From NCBI GenBank assembly GCA_965112735.1, contig OZ218963.1:1984001-2048000 (forward strand): a DNA stretch of 64,000 nt. The letters are read 5' to 3'. Within the stretch, counting starts at the first letter, position 1. Each line of letters starts with the position of its first letter. Below are positions 1 to 13,925 of this stretch, piece after piece. The translations under genes and the position numbers were made by a program. The DNA is from Phaeosaccion multiseriatum (taxonomy: Eukaryota; Ochrophyta, other classes). The notes under the pieces were generated by a model. That model was given only the letters and a program-made list of their open reading frames with translations. It did no database searches and had not been told where the DNA came from.

Positions 1-246
1 TGTCAGTGTGTGAGTGAGTGAGTGAGTGTGTGAGTGTATGTGTGCGTGTGTAGTGGGCAGAAGAACGGCAAAGCATAACCGCCAGTAGAGGGCGGGTGTG
101 GTTGGTCACTTTTTGGTCCTGACACCTGAAACCTTGAACCCTACCCCATTCCCTTCTCTTTCATACTGGGATGGGTGCCTTCTCCTCCTGCCCCCACACG
201 AATGTACTTGCCCCCCCCCCCCTCTACCCACCGTCGTCGCCAATAG
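1..246. other. Intron of the coiled-coil gene entering from the left
   Basis: The stretch begins with TGAG/TG-type simple repeat (about 1-50) and ends in a pyrimidine-rich tract with an acceptor AG at 245-246. The reading frame of the first visible exon has no obligatory start codon, so the exon is probably internal to the gene. Confidence 0.5.
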
Positions 247-1472
247 CTGTCCATCATGCAAGGCAAACTCCGGGTGGCCGAGAACGAGCGAAAGCGCCTG
301 GCAAAGACGTCCGCGTTCGAAAAGCAAAAGGCACAACGCCTTCTCGATTCTGGCGAGGCAGACAAGGCAAGCAAGATGGACCGGCTGTCTGAGGCACACG
401 ATCGCTTTATGAGGGATGCTGCGATGGAGGCACAGAGGGCGCTGGATCAGTTACGTAAGGAGGAGGAGAGAAAGCTGCGGGATGAGCGGGAGAAATGGGC
501 GGAGGAGAGGAGCAACCTCCTGGTGAGTGGAAGTGGAGATATGGACGGATGAGCGTTTTCAGAGGGCCTTGGGGGTGTTGCTTGGCATGATTAGGAGGGA
601 GGAGCAGCAGGCGGGTAGAGGTGTGACGTGTGGAAGCAGAGGGGGGGGGGGATCCGCTCCCAAGCTTGGATATGAACACGGAATGATCTCACGGCGGAAT
701 GAATTGAATTGGCTTTGGAGAAGAGAGCCTGGAAAAGTCATACTTCTGATAGGAGGTTTAAGCAGAGGTCAAGAAAGCACAACCTACCACGGCAGCTCTC
801 ATATTCCTTTGGCGTCGTGTCACAACGGTCAAACGTATGCCTACTTGCCTCACCCCAGATCGAGTTGGACGCTTTCAAGAAGGGTTTGGACGAGGCCAAC
901 GCCAGAGCGAGGGCCCAAGACTCCGGCGCCTCGGGTGCAGGCGGTCCTAGCGGTGCAGGTGGGGCCAATGGAGCAGGCGGTGCCAACGGGGGCGCTGCCA
1001 TTGCCCTGAAAGATGAGAAGCCGGATGAGAGGAAGACTCGTTTGGAACTGGAGAATCACCTACATGCCAAGACTGTAAAGTGCGAGAAGCTGCAGGAGAA
1101 AATCCAGGTATGGTGGACTAGACTAGACGGTTTCGTCACACACTTTGTCGCCGCGTGTGTGTGCGTGCGTGCGTGCGTGCGTGCGTGTGTGTGCGTGCGT
1201 GCGTGAGTGTGTGTGTGCGTGCGTGCGTGTGCGTGTGTGCGTGACCATACGTACGAGATACAAATTCGTACGTACACGTTAGCGCCAGCCCCCGGTCAGG
1301 CTAAGACAAGGTCTCGGCTTTCGTTTACCCCTTCGGGACTCTGTTCTGATGGCGGTGGTTGGCCTCCAGGCCTCCTCCTCCTTCTTCTTCTTCTTCTTCT
1401 TCTTCTTCTTCTTCTTCTTCTTCTTCTTCTTCTTCTTCTTCTTCTTCTTCTTCTTCTTCTTCTTCTTCTTCT

Positions 1473-1519
<47 letters not shown>

Positions 1520-2723
1520 TTCTTCTTCTTCTTCTTCTTCTTCTTCTTCTCCTTCTTCTTCTTCTTCTTCTTCTTCTTCTTCTTCTTCTTCTTGGCGGGT
1601 CTTCGCCTTTTAGACGGTTTGGCCTGGAGGCAAATGTCGTGCCTCCCTGTGTATCCTATCTATCTTGCACTTCCTCACCGATATGAAACGCGCAGGCGCG
1701 CACACACACACACACTCACACACTCACACACACACGCACGCACGCACACACACACACATACATTGCAATCATGCCCCTTCGTCGCCACCATGCCATGCCC
1801 TCCGGTCACTCACACCAAACACGATGTCAGACGCTGCAAGAGCTCAACAAGGAGCTTAGAGAGACTGTGGAGGGCGCCGTAACGCTTAGCGACAACGGCG
1901 GTGGGGACTCCGATCAGACGCTTCCTCCCTCCACCACGGCGGCTGAGCTCAAGAAGCTCAAGGTGAGGAGGGAGGGAGCATTGATGTTGGCTTCGTCGAC
2001 TTCAAGTGAAGGGAGAGGATATTGAAGTGCCGTCGTCGCTCTTGACAGCAAAATGAATACCGTACAGCTACCCACCCCCAACGCAGTCGGAGAGAGCGCT
2101 GATGAAGAAGTCCTTCCGATGCCTCTCTCCAGGGGTTTCATCCTTTCCTTCCTCTTCCACTCTCCTGTTAACTGCATGCACATATCATGCCTCATTCTTA
2201 TGGTGCTTTTCTTCTCTGTTCCGTGGCTCGCAGGAGAATTTGGGGCAGGAGAGAGAGCTGCACGCACAGAGCCAGAAAGACCTAAAGGTTGTGGAATGGG
2301 AGAGAGACGACTTGAAGACGAAGCTCGACCGCGTTGAAAAGAGGCTCCACAACAAGGGACAGCAGCCCTCACAGCCTTCTCAGGGCGGGGACAGGGACTC
2401 CGTCAAACTTGCAGGTCAGTCAGCAGCTGGCAAAGGGAGGGAAGGAAGGAGGGAGGGAGGGAGGGAAGGACGGAGGGGGGGAGGGAGGAAGAGAGGGAGG
2501 GAGGTATGGAAGGAGGGGGGGAGGAGGGCCTTTGGCGTGACTGTGCTGCAACGAAGTGTGTGAATCCTTCCTACGTAAGATTGCTTACGCCAAAGTTGTA
2601 CAATAGTATATCGGACTCTAAAGACCCGACGAGGCGGGTCGGGCCGCCAAACCTGACAAGGAGAAGGAGAGGATCACTCCCCACTCTTCTTTTCACCCCT
2701 CACTCACTTCCCATTCCACTCTC

Positions 2724-2766
<43 letters not shown>

Positions 2767-5700
2767 CTTCCCTGCATGTCCTCGCCACCCTTTTGGAGCA
2801 GAGGACATGAAGGCCATCAAAGCCAAATTCCACGGCCTCACGCAAGAGCACAAGAGAACCAAAGAGGTACGACCCGACGTCACAGTTGTCGTGCATGTGC
2901 ATGCATACGCAGTACATGCGGTGTTGGTTTCACTTCGACGCGCGTCATCAACAGGGGTGTCAGGATCAGCGTTACGTGTCTCTCACTCTTCGTCTCTATC
3001 TTTATCTTCCTTGGATTGTTTAAGGGTCTCCCTCATCCTCCCTCCCTCCCTCCCTCCCTTCCTTCCTTCCTTCCTTCCTTCTTTCCTTCCTTCCTTCCTT
3101 CCTCCGATTGGACAGGCGCTCACGGCGACCGAGACATCGTACGACAACGCTTGCGCCACCGTCACTGCTCAAGATAAGCAGCTGGGAGAGGCCGAAGAGG
3201 TAAGGTTGGAAGGTTGGTTGTTTGGAAAGAGTCTTCTCTCTCTGTCTCTCTGCTTCTGCTTTTGCAGGGATGGTGGAGTGAAGTTGCTGAAGTTTCCCCC
3301 CCCGTGCAATGCCCTCCCTTTTGGCTCCATCTCGTCCATCTCGTCCATCTCGTCCATCTCGTCCATCTCGTCGGTCTCCGCTCCGCCTGAACACACACGG
3401 CCCTCATCAGAACATTGGGACGCTCGACAAGCGCATTCGAGAAGTGACAAGCGACCTGATTAGGAACAAGAGCAACCTCGCTTCTGCTCAAAGGTCAGTC
3501 AGTCAGTCAGTCAGTCAGTCAGTCAGTCAGTCAGTCAGTCAGTCAGTCAGTCAGTCAGTCAGTCAGTCAGTCAGTCAGTCAGGCAGGCAGATAGGCAGGC
3601 AGGCAGATAGGCTGTCCGTCCCTCCGTCAGTCACTCAGTCATTGAGTCAGTCAGTCACCGACACACAGACTCAGTCAGTCAGTCGCTCAGTCACTCACTC
3701 ACCCACTCAGTCGGCGCCCAAGCTTCATCCCTCCCCTCCGATCCTACCTCCACCTTACGTACTTTCGGCCCTTTCCTGACTCCTCTCTCTCTCTCTCCCT
3801 CTCTCCCTCTGACTTAAGCCTCCTCAAGGACCTCAACCAGAAGTGGCTCCGCGTCAGCTCGGAAACCACCAGTCTGCGGCGCCAGCTGGCCGAGCAGGGC
3901 AGCTGCCTCCAGAACTCCGAAACGCTCCTCAAGGGGCTGCTCAAGAAGAGGTCCGTCGTACATGCACTTGGGGAAAGTTACGAGAAGTCAACAAAGGAGA
4001 GGTGAGTAGGCATAGGTAGGTATAGAGTCGGTGTGGCGGGGAGACTACAGAGCTGCTTTCGGGGATGTGTGTGCAAGGAGTCAACTTTTTGTGGCCGACA
4101 TGTACGTCAGACAGCAGGCGCAGCGCGCTCAACTCCTGCTTCTCCTCCCCCTCTCTTTCTCCTCTTCATTCTCCTCTTCATTCTCCTCCTACTCTCCTGC
4201 TCCTCCTCCTCCTCCTCCTCCTCCCCTCCTCCTCCTCCTCCTCCTCCTCCTCCTCCTCCTCCTCCTCCTCCTCCTCCTCCTCCTCCTCCTCCTCCTCGCC
4301 CTCCTCCTCCTGCTCCTCCTCCTCCTCCTCCTCCTCCTCCTCCTCCTCCTCCTCCTCCTCCTCCTCCTCGCCCTCCTCCTCCTCCCCCCCCCCCCTCCTC
4401 CTCCTCCTCCTCCTCCTCCTCCTCCTCATCCCCCTCCTCCTCCTCCTCCTCCTCCTCCTCCTCCTCCTCCTCATTCTCCTCCTCCTCCCCCTCCTCTTCA
4501 TCCTCCTTCTCCTCCTCCCCCTCTCTTTCTCCTCTTTATTCTCTTCCTCCTCTACTTCATTCTCTTCCTCCTCCTCCTCCTCCTCCTCCTTCTCCTCCTC
4601 CTCCTCCTCCTCCTCCTCCTCCTCCTCTTCGTTCTCCTTCTCCTCCTCCCCCTCTCTTTCTCCTCTTCATTCTCTTCCTGCCCCTCCCCCTCTCTTTCTC
4701 CTCTTCATTCTCTTCCTCCTCCTTCTCCTCCTCCTCCACCACCGCCACCACCACTTTATTATTATTCTTCTTCTTCTTCTTCTTCTTCTTCTTCTTCTTC
4801 TTCTTCTTCTTCTTCTTCTTCTTCTTCTTCTTCTTCTTCTTCTTCTTCTTCTTCTCCTGCTCCTCCCCTACACCCCCCGCCTCCTTTTTCTCCTCCTCCT
4901 CCTCCTCCTCCTCCTCCTCCTCCTCCTCCTCCTCTTCCTCCTCCTACTCCCCTACACCCCCCGCCTCCTTCTCCCCCCTCACTCTCCTCCTCCTCCCCTT
5001 CCCCGCCTTCTCCTCACCCCTCATCCCCCTCCTCCTCATCCCCCTCCTCCTCACCCCCCCCCTCCTCATCCCTCTCCCCCTCCCCCTCCCCCTTCTCTCC
5101 AGATTGGCCCAAATCCGCGCCCTCAACATGACAATCGCGCGTGGAAAGATGGAGAGGGCACAAGCCCACCTGGACGGCGAGAACTTGGTCATGGTCGAGA
5201 AGGTTCTCAAGGCAATGGGTGAGTGAGTGTAGCAGCAGCAAGTGTTTCCACCACCGCGACTCACTGGTGGTGGCACTGGAGAGGGAAGGGTTGAAGGAGG
5301 CAGACGGTGTTCGTGCGTCAGGGAGAGAGATAGAGAAAGCCTGTGTGAGTCAGTGAAAGAGAGAGAGAAACAGAGATGAGGCAGAGAGATTGTGTGTGCG
5401 GGAAAGTTAGAGACGCTGTAAACACCCTTTGATCGTTGCCAGAATACCATCCACCCCCCACCCCCCCCCAATCAGGAGGCGGTTGGCAGTAACTGAGATG
5501 GAGTCAAAGACGACTTTCCGCTTGCCCGCCTCCGCTTTCACCATCCTTTCTCCCACGATATCCTCCTGGCCATTGTCGGCGTGCACCTCCCATCTCCCTC
5601 TACCTCACGCTGACCCTCTTCCCTTTTTCCTCCCGTGTGCTTCATACTCCCTCTTTCTCTCTCCCTCTGCCCTACCTTCGCCCTTCCATGTGTACTTCCC

Positions 5701-8700
5701 CTCCCCTCCCCTCCCCCCTCCCTTTGGTGTCGTATCCTACCCTATCGCTCTCTTCAGGCTTCGGTGGCAGCAAAGACATTCTCGAGAAGACCATTCGCAA
5801 GGCGCCCTCCCACTTTGCTCCTCTGCTACGCGCCTGGCTCCTTCCAGGTAGGCTGCTGTGGTTCCTCTCGTTCCTCCCCCTCCTTCCGTCCGCATACTTT
5901 GACTTCCCGTTGCGCATCTCTTTTATGACCCAGGCAAGCCTCGGGAATAGGCATGTGTGTACGCGTGTGTATGTGTGTGTATGTGTGTGTATGTGTGCGC
6001 GTGTCAGAGAGAGAGAGAGGGAGAGGGGTTGGGAGCGGGACAGACACCCCTCAAATCCTTCCTTTGCTTTTTGAAAGCTGTGGACTTGCCTGTGCTGCTT
6101 CGCTTGTGCCCATGTCTCCTCTCCTCGCGTGCAACTTTTCCTCCCTCCCCCCTCTCTATGCTGTCTCTCGGGTCCACAGTTGAAACTCTCGCGAATCCTT
6201 GCTTCTGATACTCGTCCCTCACCTTCATCTTGTTACCTTCCTCTTGATAAGGCTATATCCACCAATTCACTATCTTCGCGGCGGAGGTACGGAACGGAGA
6301 GCGTGAGCGTTACAACGCTCTCACGGACACGCATGCTGCTTCTGTTCGCGTAGTGGCACAGAGCACGAAGAAGAGACCGCGGTTACCGACAGGGGAGGAG
6401 AGGGAGAGGGGAGGATCGTCAGGAGAGGGGTCAGACGTCGGTGCGGGACAGCAGGGGGTAGACGGTGCCAGTAGGGGTAGAAAGGTCCCGAGAAATAGCA
6501 GCGGAGGAAGTGGGGGGGAAGGGGAGGAGGAGAAGAAGGAGGAGGAGCGGGCGGAGAGCTACCGAAAGAGCGAACAGGGGAGGGCCGGTCATGTCAAGAG
6601 CAGTGCAATAGTGGCGGCCGGTGATGAAGCTTTGGACGGATTTCAAGAGGGAGATGGTAGAGGAGAAGATACAGGAGAGGGTGAGGAGGGGAAACCAGGC
6701 ATTCAGGAAGGAGGAGGAGGAGGAGGAGGAGGAGGAGGAGGAGGAGGAGGGGGAAGAGGAGGAGGAGGAGGAGGAGGAGGAGGAGGAGGAGGAGGAGGAG
6801 GAGGAGGAGGAGGAGGAGGAGGAGGAGGAGAGGGGACGCGTGGGCAGCGCGTCGCCAGCATGAGACGTCTAGCAAGTACGGGAGAGGGCGAGAGAAGAGT
6901 GGGCACCCCCCCCGTTTCAGTACTAGACACGTGGATGCCTCCGCCGCCCAAGGAAGCCCCCTTACTGGAGCGATCTCCAACGTCGGAGGACCAACAAAAG
7001 GTAAGTCAATGGAGTCAAGCAAGTGGTATTAAGCAAGTGTCAGGCAAGTGTCGAGCAAGTAGTGTCGAGGCTCTCCCCCACCTCCATCCCCTCCTCCCTT
7101 TACTAGAAGAAACTACTTCCTGCAGCAGTGGCATACATGCCCAACAACGGCCGTTCTCCTCCCACTGCACCTCCGCATCCCCCAAGCTCTTCCTCCTTCG
7201 CGCCCTTCCACACTCCTCTCCCTATCTCTATCTCTTCTCCCTTCTCGCCACCCGCCCTCCTCAGGCTTTGCTTTCGAAAGCCTCTCGCTTGGGAGAGGTC
7301 ATAGCAGAGATGAACCGCCTCGGTGCCATCAACACCGCGAATGAGATGGACGACACCATCGAGGAGCTGCGCCAGAAGCGCGACGAAATGCAGGAGAGGA
7401 TAAACTCCGACATTATGGAGCAGCAGCAGCAGCAGCAGCAGGAGGAGGAGGGGGAGGAGAATGACGGCGACGAGGATGAGGAGGAGGAGGACCGACAGGA
7501 CGATGACGGTAAGGGCTGTAGTACCAACATGAAGAGCAGAGGGGTGGGCTGGCGGAGGAAGGGCTTGAAGGGGAGGGTGCTCACCGGCTCGCACTTCCAG
7601 CTGCAGAGCTTGGTTGACGCGATCATCTTGGGTATACAAAAGGCGTCGCCAGATAGCCTCTGCTCGTCGTCATTATCGTCATCGAGCCCTGCCCCTCAAC
7701 AGCAACAGCAGCAGAAGCAGCAGCACGTGGTGAAGGCTCTTCAGTTCTGTCTGGGCGACATGGATGCAAAGGAGATGAGCCATCTCCTCGGGGAGACTCG
7801 GCGGCAACTGAAGGACGTTGGGAACCACCCCCACGCTTTGGATGTGGACGATGAGCAGAAGAGGGCGGGCGAAATGGCGTGTGACGAGCTCCAGAAAGGC
7901 CTGGCCCAGCAAGACGCAGTGAGCCTTCGCCTGCTCGCCAATCGGCTTCAGGAGGACGAGAAGGCCTTGACAGCAAGCTTGGAAGAGGAAGTGGAGCGGC
8001 TGATGCGGCAGGGGGTCAATGGGGAGGAGGAGGGGATGGGGGGGCCTTCCGAAGAGGACGTGGCGGAGGGTCATCGGGAGCGCCAGACGTTACACTTTCA
8101 GATTGAGGCCCTGGAAAAGGCCATCGAGAGCCGCGGGGGATGGAGAGCGGCGGTGTTTCTCGCCAGCGGGGACATCGACATGGAAACGGATGTGTCCATC
8201 TGGCCGCTTGATGATAGGGTTCAGATGATACAGGTACGTGTTTTCGTCGTTGCGTGCGTGCGTGCGTGCGTGCGTGCGTAGGTGTGTGTCGCGCGTGCTT
8301 GCGTAGGTGTGTGCGTGCGTGTGTGGGTGTGTGTCGCGTCGATGTGTGTGAGGGAGGGAGGAGGGAGGATGAAGGGTGCGACCACACACTTTGGGGAATG
8401 ATTAATGGCCGATGGATTGCATGAGACAGGGTTCGGTGGGGGGTGGGGGGGGGGGAGGGGGGAAGGGTCTTCACTCTTGTGTCCTCACTCGTGGGCTTTC
8501 ATGAGATGCAAAGGTATCGAGGCAGCGGCCCTGACTCTAGCCTCATGGAAGCATGCGAGGGAAACTCACCTATTCTCTTTTCTCTTTCTCATTCTCTTTC
8601 TCCTTCTTGCTTTGAATGAACCGAATCCTGTTCTGCGGTACGTTCCGTGTAGGTGATGAAAGACCAGCTGCTGATGGATCTGGTGGAGCTGAAGGACGAA

Positions 8701-10043
8701 AAGGACAGGGAAGAGGAAGTAATCACGCAAGAGCTCGAGGAACAGGGGGTCGCGGCGACGGAGCTGCACCAAACCGTGGATTTGATGTGGCAAGAAACGC
8801 ACGCTCACACTTCCAAAAAGGGTTCTGCGGTGAGTGGTCACCACGATGGAGCCGAGAGCATCCGCAGTAGCGACATGAGCAGCAGTAGTGGTGAGGATAC
8901 AGGTGGCAGTGACGATGACGAGGATGGAGAGAAGGATGAGGATGTGCGCAGCTTCTTCGAAGGAGAGGCGGCGCGTGGTCAAGGGGAAGGGCACCATGGT
9001 GAGAAGCGCAAGGGGAGTCATAAGCGCAAAAGGAGCAGGAAGGAGAAGGGTGACGGGAAGGAGGACGACGGCACGCCTTTGACGGTGAAAGACACTCTTG
9101 CGCGGGACAATAAGCGCCTGCAAGACATTTTTGAGTACCTCTTGCGCACTCAGGTGGAGAGCGACAGCATGGCGATGAAGGTGAGAGGGTGAGGAAGGAA
9201 GGAAGGAAGGAAGGAAGGAAGGAAGGAAGGAAGGAAGGAAGGAAGGAAGGAAGGAAGGAGGGAAGGAAGGAAGGAAGGAAAGAAAGAAGGAAAGAAGGAA
9301 AGAAGGAATGAAGGAAAGTTGAGGCAAATGAGAAAGGCCAGCATAGGAAGCGTCAGAAAGGGAGGAAGGAAGGAAGGAAGGAAGGAAGGAAGGAAGGAAG
9401 GAAAGAAGGAAGGAAGGAAGGAAGGTTGAGGAAGATGAGGAAGATGAGGAAGGTCAGCAAAAGGAGGTCGTGGAGGGTGAGGAAGGAAGGACGGAAGAAA
9501 GGAAGGTTGAGGGGGGTGAGGAGGACGTAACACAATTCCACACCAAGACCGGCCCCGTACGTCGTGTGTGCAAAGAGGATGTGGCCGGGATTGCCCCCCC
9601 CCCCATTAGTCCAAAGAGCTACGATACGAGAGGAAAAAGGGGGAAAGGAGAAGGGTTCTGCCCATGCCATTTGATGGGGTTCTCTCCGATGTATCGGTTT
9701 CCTCCCTCCCTCCCTTCCTCCCTCTGGTCTCGACGTCCTCCCCCCCCCCCTGCCTTCTTTTCCCTCGACCCCCTTCGCCCCGACCACCACTTACTTTTCT
9801 GCTGGCCTCTGAGTTCATTCTTCATCCTATCATGGGCCCTCCTCCGCGACTAACCCATAAACCTTTGCTTTTGATTCTTTCTTTCTCTCTCCCTCTCTGC
9901 CTCCCTCCTTCCTCTCCTTCCCTTCCTCCCCCTGTCTCTCTCCTCCCTCCCCCCCTCTCTCTCCCTCTTTGTCCCTCTCTCTCTCCCTCTCTCCCTCTCT
10001 CCCTCTCTCATTCTCTCTATCATGTTTATTTCATCACCACCAC

Positions 10044-10082
<39 letters not shown>

Positions 10083-10216
10083 TATCACACTCATTGCCTC
10101 GCATACTTAGCTCGAGCGACACTTGCTGGCCTTGGACGTCAGGGAGTCTCGAAAGTTCTCTGTGGAGCCCGTCACGCTATCGGAGGGTACCCTGCACGAG
10201 CTTGACGGGGCGACAG

Positions 10217-10260
<44 letters not shown>

Positions 10261-13200
10261 GGGGAGACTAAGGTGAGGCTCATGTAGCTAGACTCATGCC
10301 GTTCGCAAGCATATGGGAGATCACTCACCTAAGCGACTCGATTGCGTGCGGGGAGAGGAGAGTCTCCCCTTTGCAGCGAGCAAAGCCCTTGACGCCCACG
10401 GTGGGGGGAGATATTAAACTCTCCTACGCGGGGGGGTCTTCGGTTGGCTCGGCTCGTAGGCTTTCTTGTTCCCCTGATGTTGTTGTTGTTGCTGCTGCTG
10501 CTGCTGCTCTTCCTGGGTGTTGGTTTGTGCTCTCATCGTTACGGTCTTGCCCCCCACACGGCACAGCTTCTCTTGAGCGAAAGAGAGGGTGAAGGACTGC
10601 CTGCGGGACTTCAAATACGCATACCGACCATCGCAGACGGCGGCAGCGTAGCGGGAAGCAGGGCGGGAAGTAGAGTGAACAGCGCAAGGATGGACGGAGG
10701 CGATGGATCAGCACGGTCCTCAACTAGCACGAACAGACCGAGAATGGAGACAGGCATAGCAGCTGCTGCCGCTGCTGCTGCCGCTGCTCTGGAACAAGCC
10801 GAGCAAGCCAACCCTTGCAGACACAGCAGTGTAGCGCCCAGCGTGAGGTCGTCCCGTCAAGGCAGTCCAGAAGACGAGCAGGAGGAGGACGAAGACGAGG
10901 ACGACGAGGACGACGAGGACGACGACGAGGAAGAGGAAGAACAGGAGGGGGAGGAGGAGGAGGGGGAGGAAGAAGGCGAGGAGGACGGTCGAGGCTTCCC
11001 GGGGACGCTGACCGACATCGGAGAGGGTGTCCCCGGGGAACAAGCAGGACATGTGCTAGTGCATGCAGGGGTCGAGGGCACGAGCCACACAGGAAGCAGA
11101 AGGACCACTCGAAAGCACACTCGCGTCTCTCAAGGGAGGTCTAGCGACGGGGGTGATGGTGATGATGGTGGTGGTGGTGATCGTTTCTTCGTTGACGGTG
11201 TCTCTGACGATTCAAGCGGTGTCGGAGAAAGCAAAGACCTTCCCTCTGGCGAGGGGCCGAGTAGAAGGGGATCCAACAAAGCAGCGGAAGACTCGGGTGA
11301 CAGCGACGATGGCGGACGAGAACAAAGGGGGGGCACCGCTGCCGCTACCGCTGTCGGCGATCATCGTGGTAGTGGTAGCAGCAGTGGTCGCTCTTCCCGC
11401 AACGGAAGTAGAGGCGGGCGAAAGAGTTTCTTGCAAGCGTACCACGAGAATGTCGGTCGAGGACGGCTGCCGTCTCTGCATGACAGAGAGAAAACGACAC
11501 AGCATCGCATGGAGGAGATGGAGACCATTCAGGCACATCTTGTAGAGGTCATGGCGGCGAAAGAGCACAAGCTGAAGGAGAGAGAGAGAGAGCTGCAGCT
11601 GCTCTGTGAAGACTTGCAGGTATGTGGATGTGGGTGGGTGGGTGGGTGGGTGTGCGTGTACGTGCGTGTGTGTGTGTGTGGGGGGGGGGGGGGGTCGGTT
11701 TGTGTGATTTATATGTGGGTGGTTAGGTCGGTGTGGGTGGGTGGGGTGTGTGTGTGCGTGTGTGTGTGAGGGGGTATGTGTCTATGCATGTGGTGGTGTG
11801 TGTGTGCGTGTGTGTGTGAGGGGGTATGTGTCTATGCATGTGGTGGTGGTGTGTGTGTGCGTGTGTGAGGGGGTATGTGTCTATGCATGTGGTGGTGTGT
11901 GTGTGCGTGTGTGTGTGAGGGGGTATTTGTCTATGCATGTGGTGGTGTGTGTGTGCGTGTGTGTGTGAGGGGGTATGTGTCTATGCATGTGGTGGTGTGT
12001 GTGTGCGTGTGTGAGGGGGTATGTGTCTATGCATGTGGTGGTGTGTGTGTGCGTGTGTGTGTGAGGGGGTATGTGTCTATGCATGTGGTGGTGTGTGTGT
12101 GCGTGTGTGTGTGAGGGGGTATGTGTCTATGCATGTGGTGGTGGTGTGTGTGTGCGTGTGTGAGGGGGTATGTGTCTATGCATGTGGTGGTGTGTGTGTG
12201 CGTGTGTGAGGGGGTATGTGTCTATGCATGTGGTGGTGTGTGTGTGCGTGTGTGTGTGAGGGGGTATGTGTCTATGCATGTGGTGGTGTGTGTGTGCGTG
12301 TGTGAGGGGGTATGTGTCTATGCATGTGGTGGTGGTGTGTGTGTGCGTGTGTGAGGGGGTATGTGTCTATGCATGTGGTGGTGTGTGTGTGCGTGTGTGT
12401 GTGAGGGGGTATGTGTCTATGCATGTGGTGGTGTGTGTGTGCGTGTGTGTGTGAGGGGGTATGTGTCTATGCATGTGGTGGTGTGTGTGTGCGTGTGTGT
12501 GTGAGGGGGTATGTGTCTATGCATGTGGTGGTGTGTGTGTGCGTGTGTGTGTGAGGGGGTATGTGTCTATGCATGTGGTGGTGTGTGTGTGCGTGTGTGT
12601 GTGAGGGGGTATGTGTCTATGCATGTGGTGGTGTGTGTGTGCGTGTGTGTGTGAGGGGGTATGTGTCTATGCATGTGGTGGTGTGTGTGTGCGTGTGTGT
12701 GTGAGGGGGTATGTGTCTATGCATGTGGTGGTGTGTGTGTGCGTGTGTGTGTGAGGGGGTATGTGTCTATGCATGTGGTGGTGTGTGTGTGCGTGTGTGT
12801 GTGAGGGGGTATGTGTCTATGCATGTGGTGGTGTGTGTGTGCGTGTGTGTGTGAGGGGGTATGTGTCTATGCATGTGGTGGTGGTGTGTGTGTGCGTGTG
12901 TGAGGGGGTATGTGTCTATGCATGTGGTGGTGTGTGTGTGCGTGTGTGTGTGAGGGGGTATGTGTCTATGCATGTGGTGGTGTGTGTGTGCGTGTGTGTG
13001 AGTATGTGTGTGTGTGGTGTGTGTGTTTGTGTTGTGTGTGTGTTTGTGTGTTGTGTTTACAGCGTTTATATATCATGATGGCAAAGTAAGTCTACACAGT
13101 ACGTGTATAGAGTCCCACAGTCTATATAATGTTACAGAAACCCCGAAAGCTCCAGTCCACTTTCCCCACGGCCGGGGGACGCTGGAGCGCAGTGCTGAGC

Positions 13201-13870
13201 AAGGCTTCATTTCACTCCCCCTTCTTCCTCCATCTGTTCTGTGTGCACTTGGACCCTGTCACTCACAGCAACGACTCGTCACCGCAGAGGCAGAGGCGTC
13301 AAAGCCGGCTCCACCACCAGCAATCGTAGCGCCAGTTGTTGATACAACGGAGGGCAAGCAAGGGGAGGTGGGCGCCTCCACTCCGGAGAGTCACGAGCAG
13401 TCAGATCAAAGCACAGCAGTTGGTGATACAGCAGATGGTAACCGCTGCAAAGTAGACCAATCACAAGGGTCGACGACTCCACGTGTGGAGGAGGGGGGGG
13501 AGGCTCCACAGCGGTGTCCGGTGGTGGTGACTAAGACTGTAGTGGTGGCCAATGTGGAGGTGGAGGAACGGCTGGGCAGAGAGGTGCGGCGGTTACAACT
13601 GGAGCTGCAGGCGGAGAAGGAGCACATGGCTGCCATGGGGGAAGAGATGCGTAGCAGCGACATGCGAGTGGGCGTACTAGAGGAGCGTCTGGCCGAGACG
13701 AGTGCCACTGAGGCACATCTGCAGGTGAGTGAGTGAGTGGGTAGGCGAGTGGGTGGGTGGGGATGGCAGTGGATGGGATGGTAACGATGGGGTGACGCGT
13801 CAGAAGAAAGAAAGCGGCGCGCGGTTTATGAGGATGGATGGGATGCGTACCGACAGAAAGGGCAAGTACG

Positions 13871-13925
<55 letters not shown>

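Noticed and set aside
1207-1882. Long plus-strand open frames rich in Leu, Phe or Ser
   Set aside because: They are translations of a TTC array inside an intron; all three frames are open because of the repeat.
4031-5226. Overlapping open frames of about 370-400 codons, Pro/Ser/Leu-rich, and Glu/Arg-rich frames on the other strand
   Set aside because: They are products of TCC/TTC arrays in intron 4002-5102. Only 5103-5218 within this span behaves as an exon.
6353-8281. A separate gene starting near 6353
   Set aside because: The apparent start is a GTG. The frame is open back to an acceptor at 6250-6251, which joins in phase to the exon ending at 5847, so it is an internal exon.
11741-13078. 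Val/Cys-rich repeat proteins, or a CRISPR-like array
   Set aside because: The units are head-to-tail with no unique spacers, in a eukaryotic intron: a minisatellite, not CRISPR and not coding.
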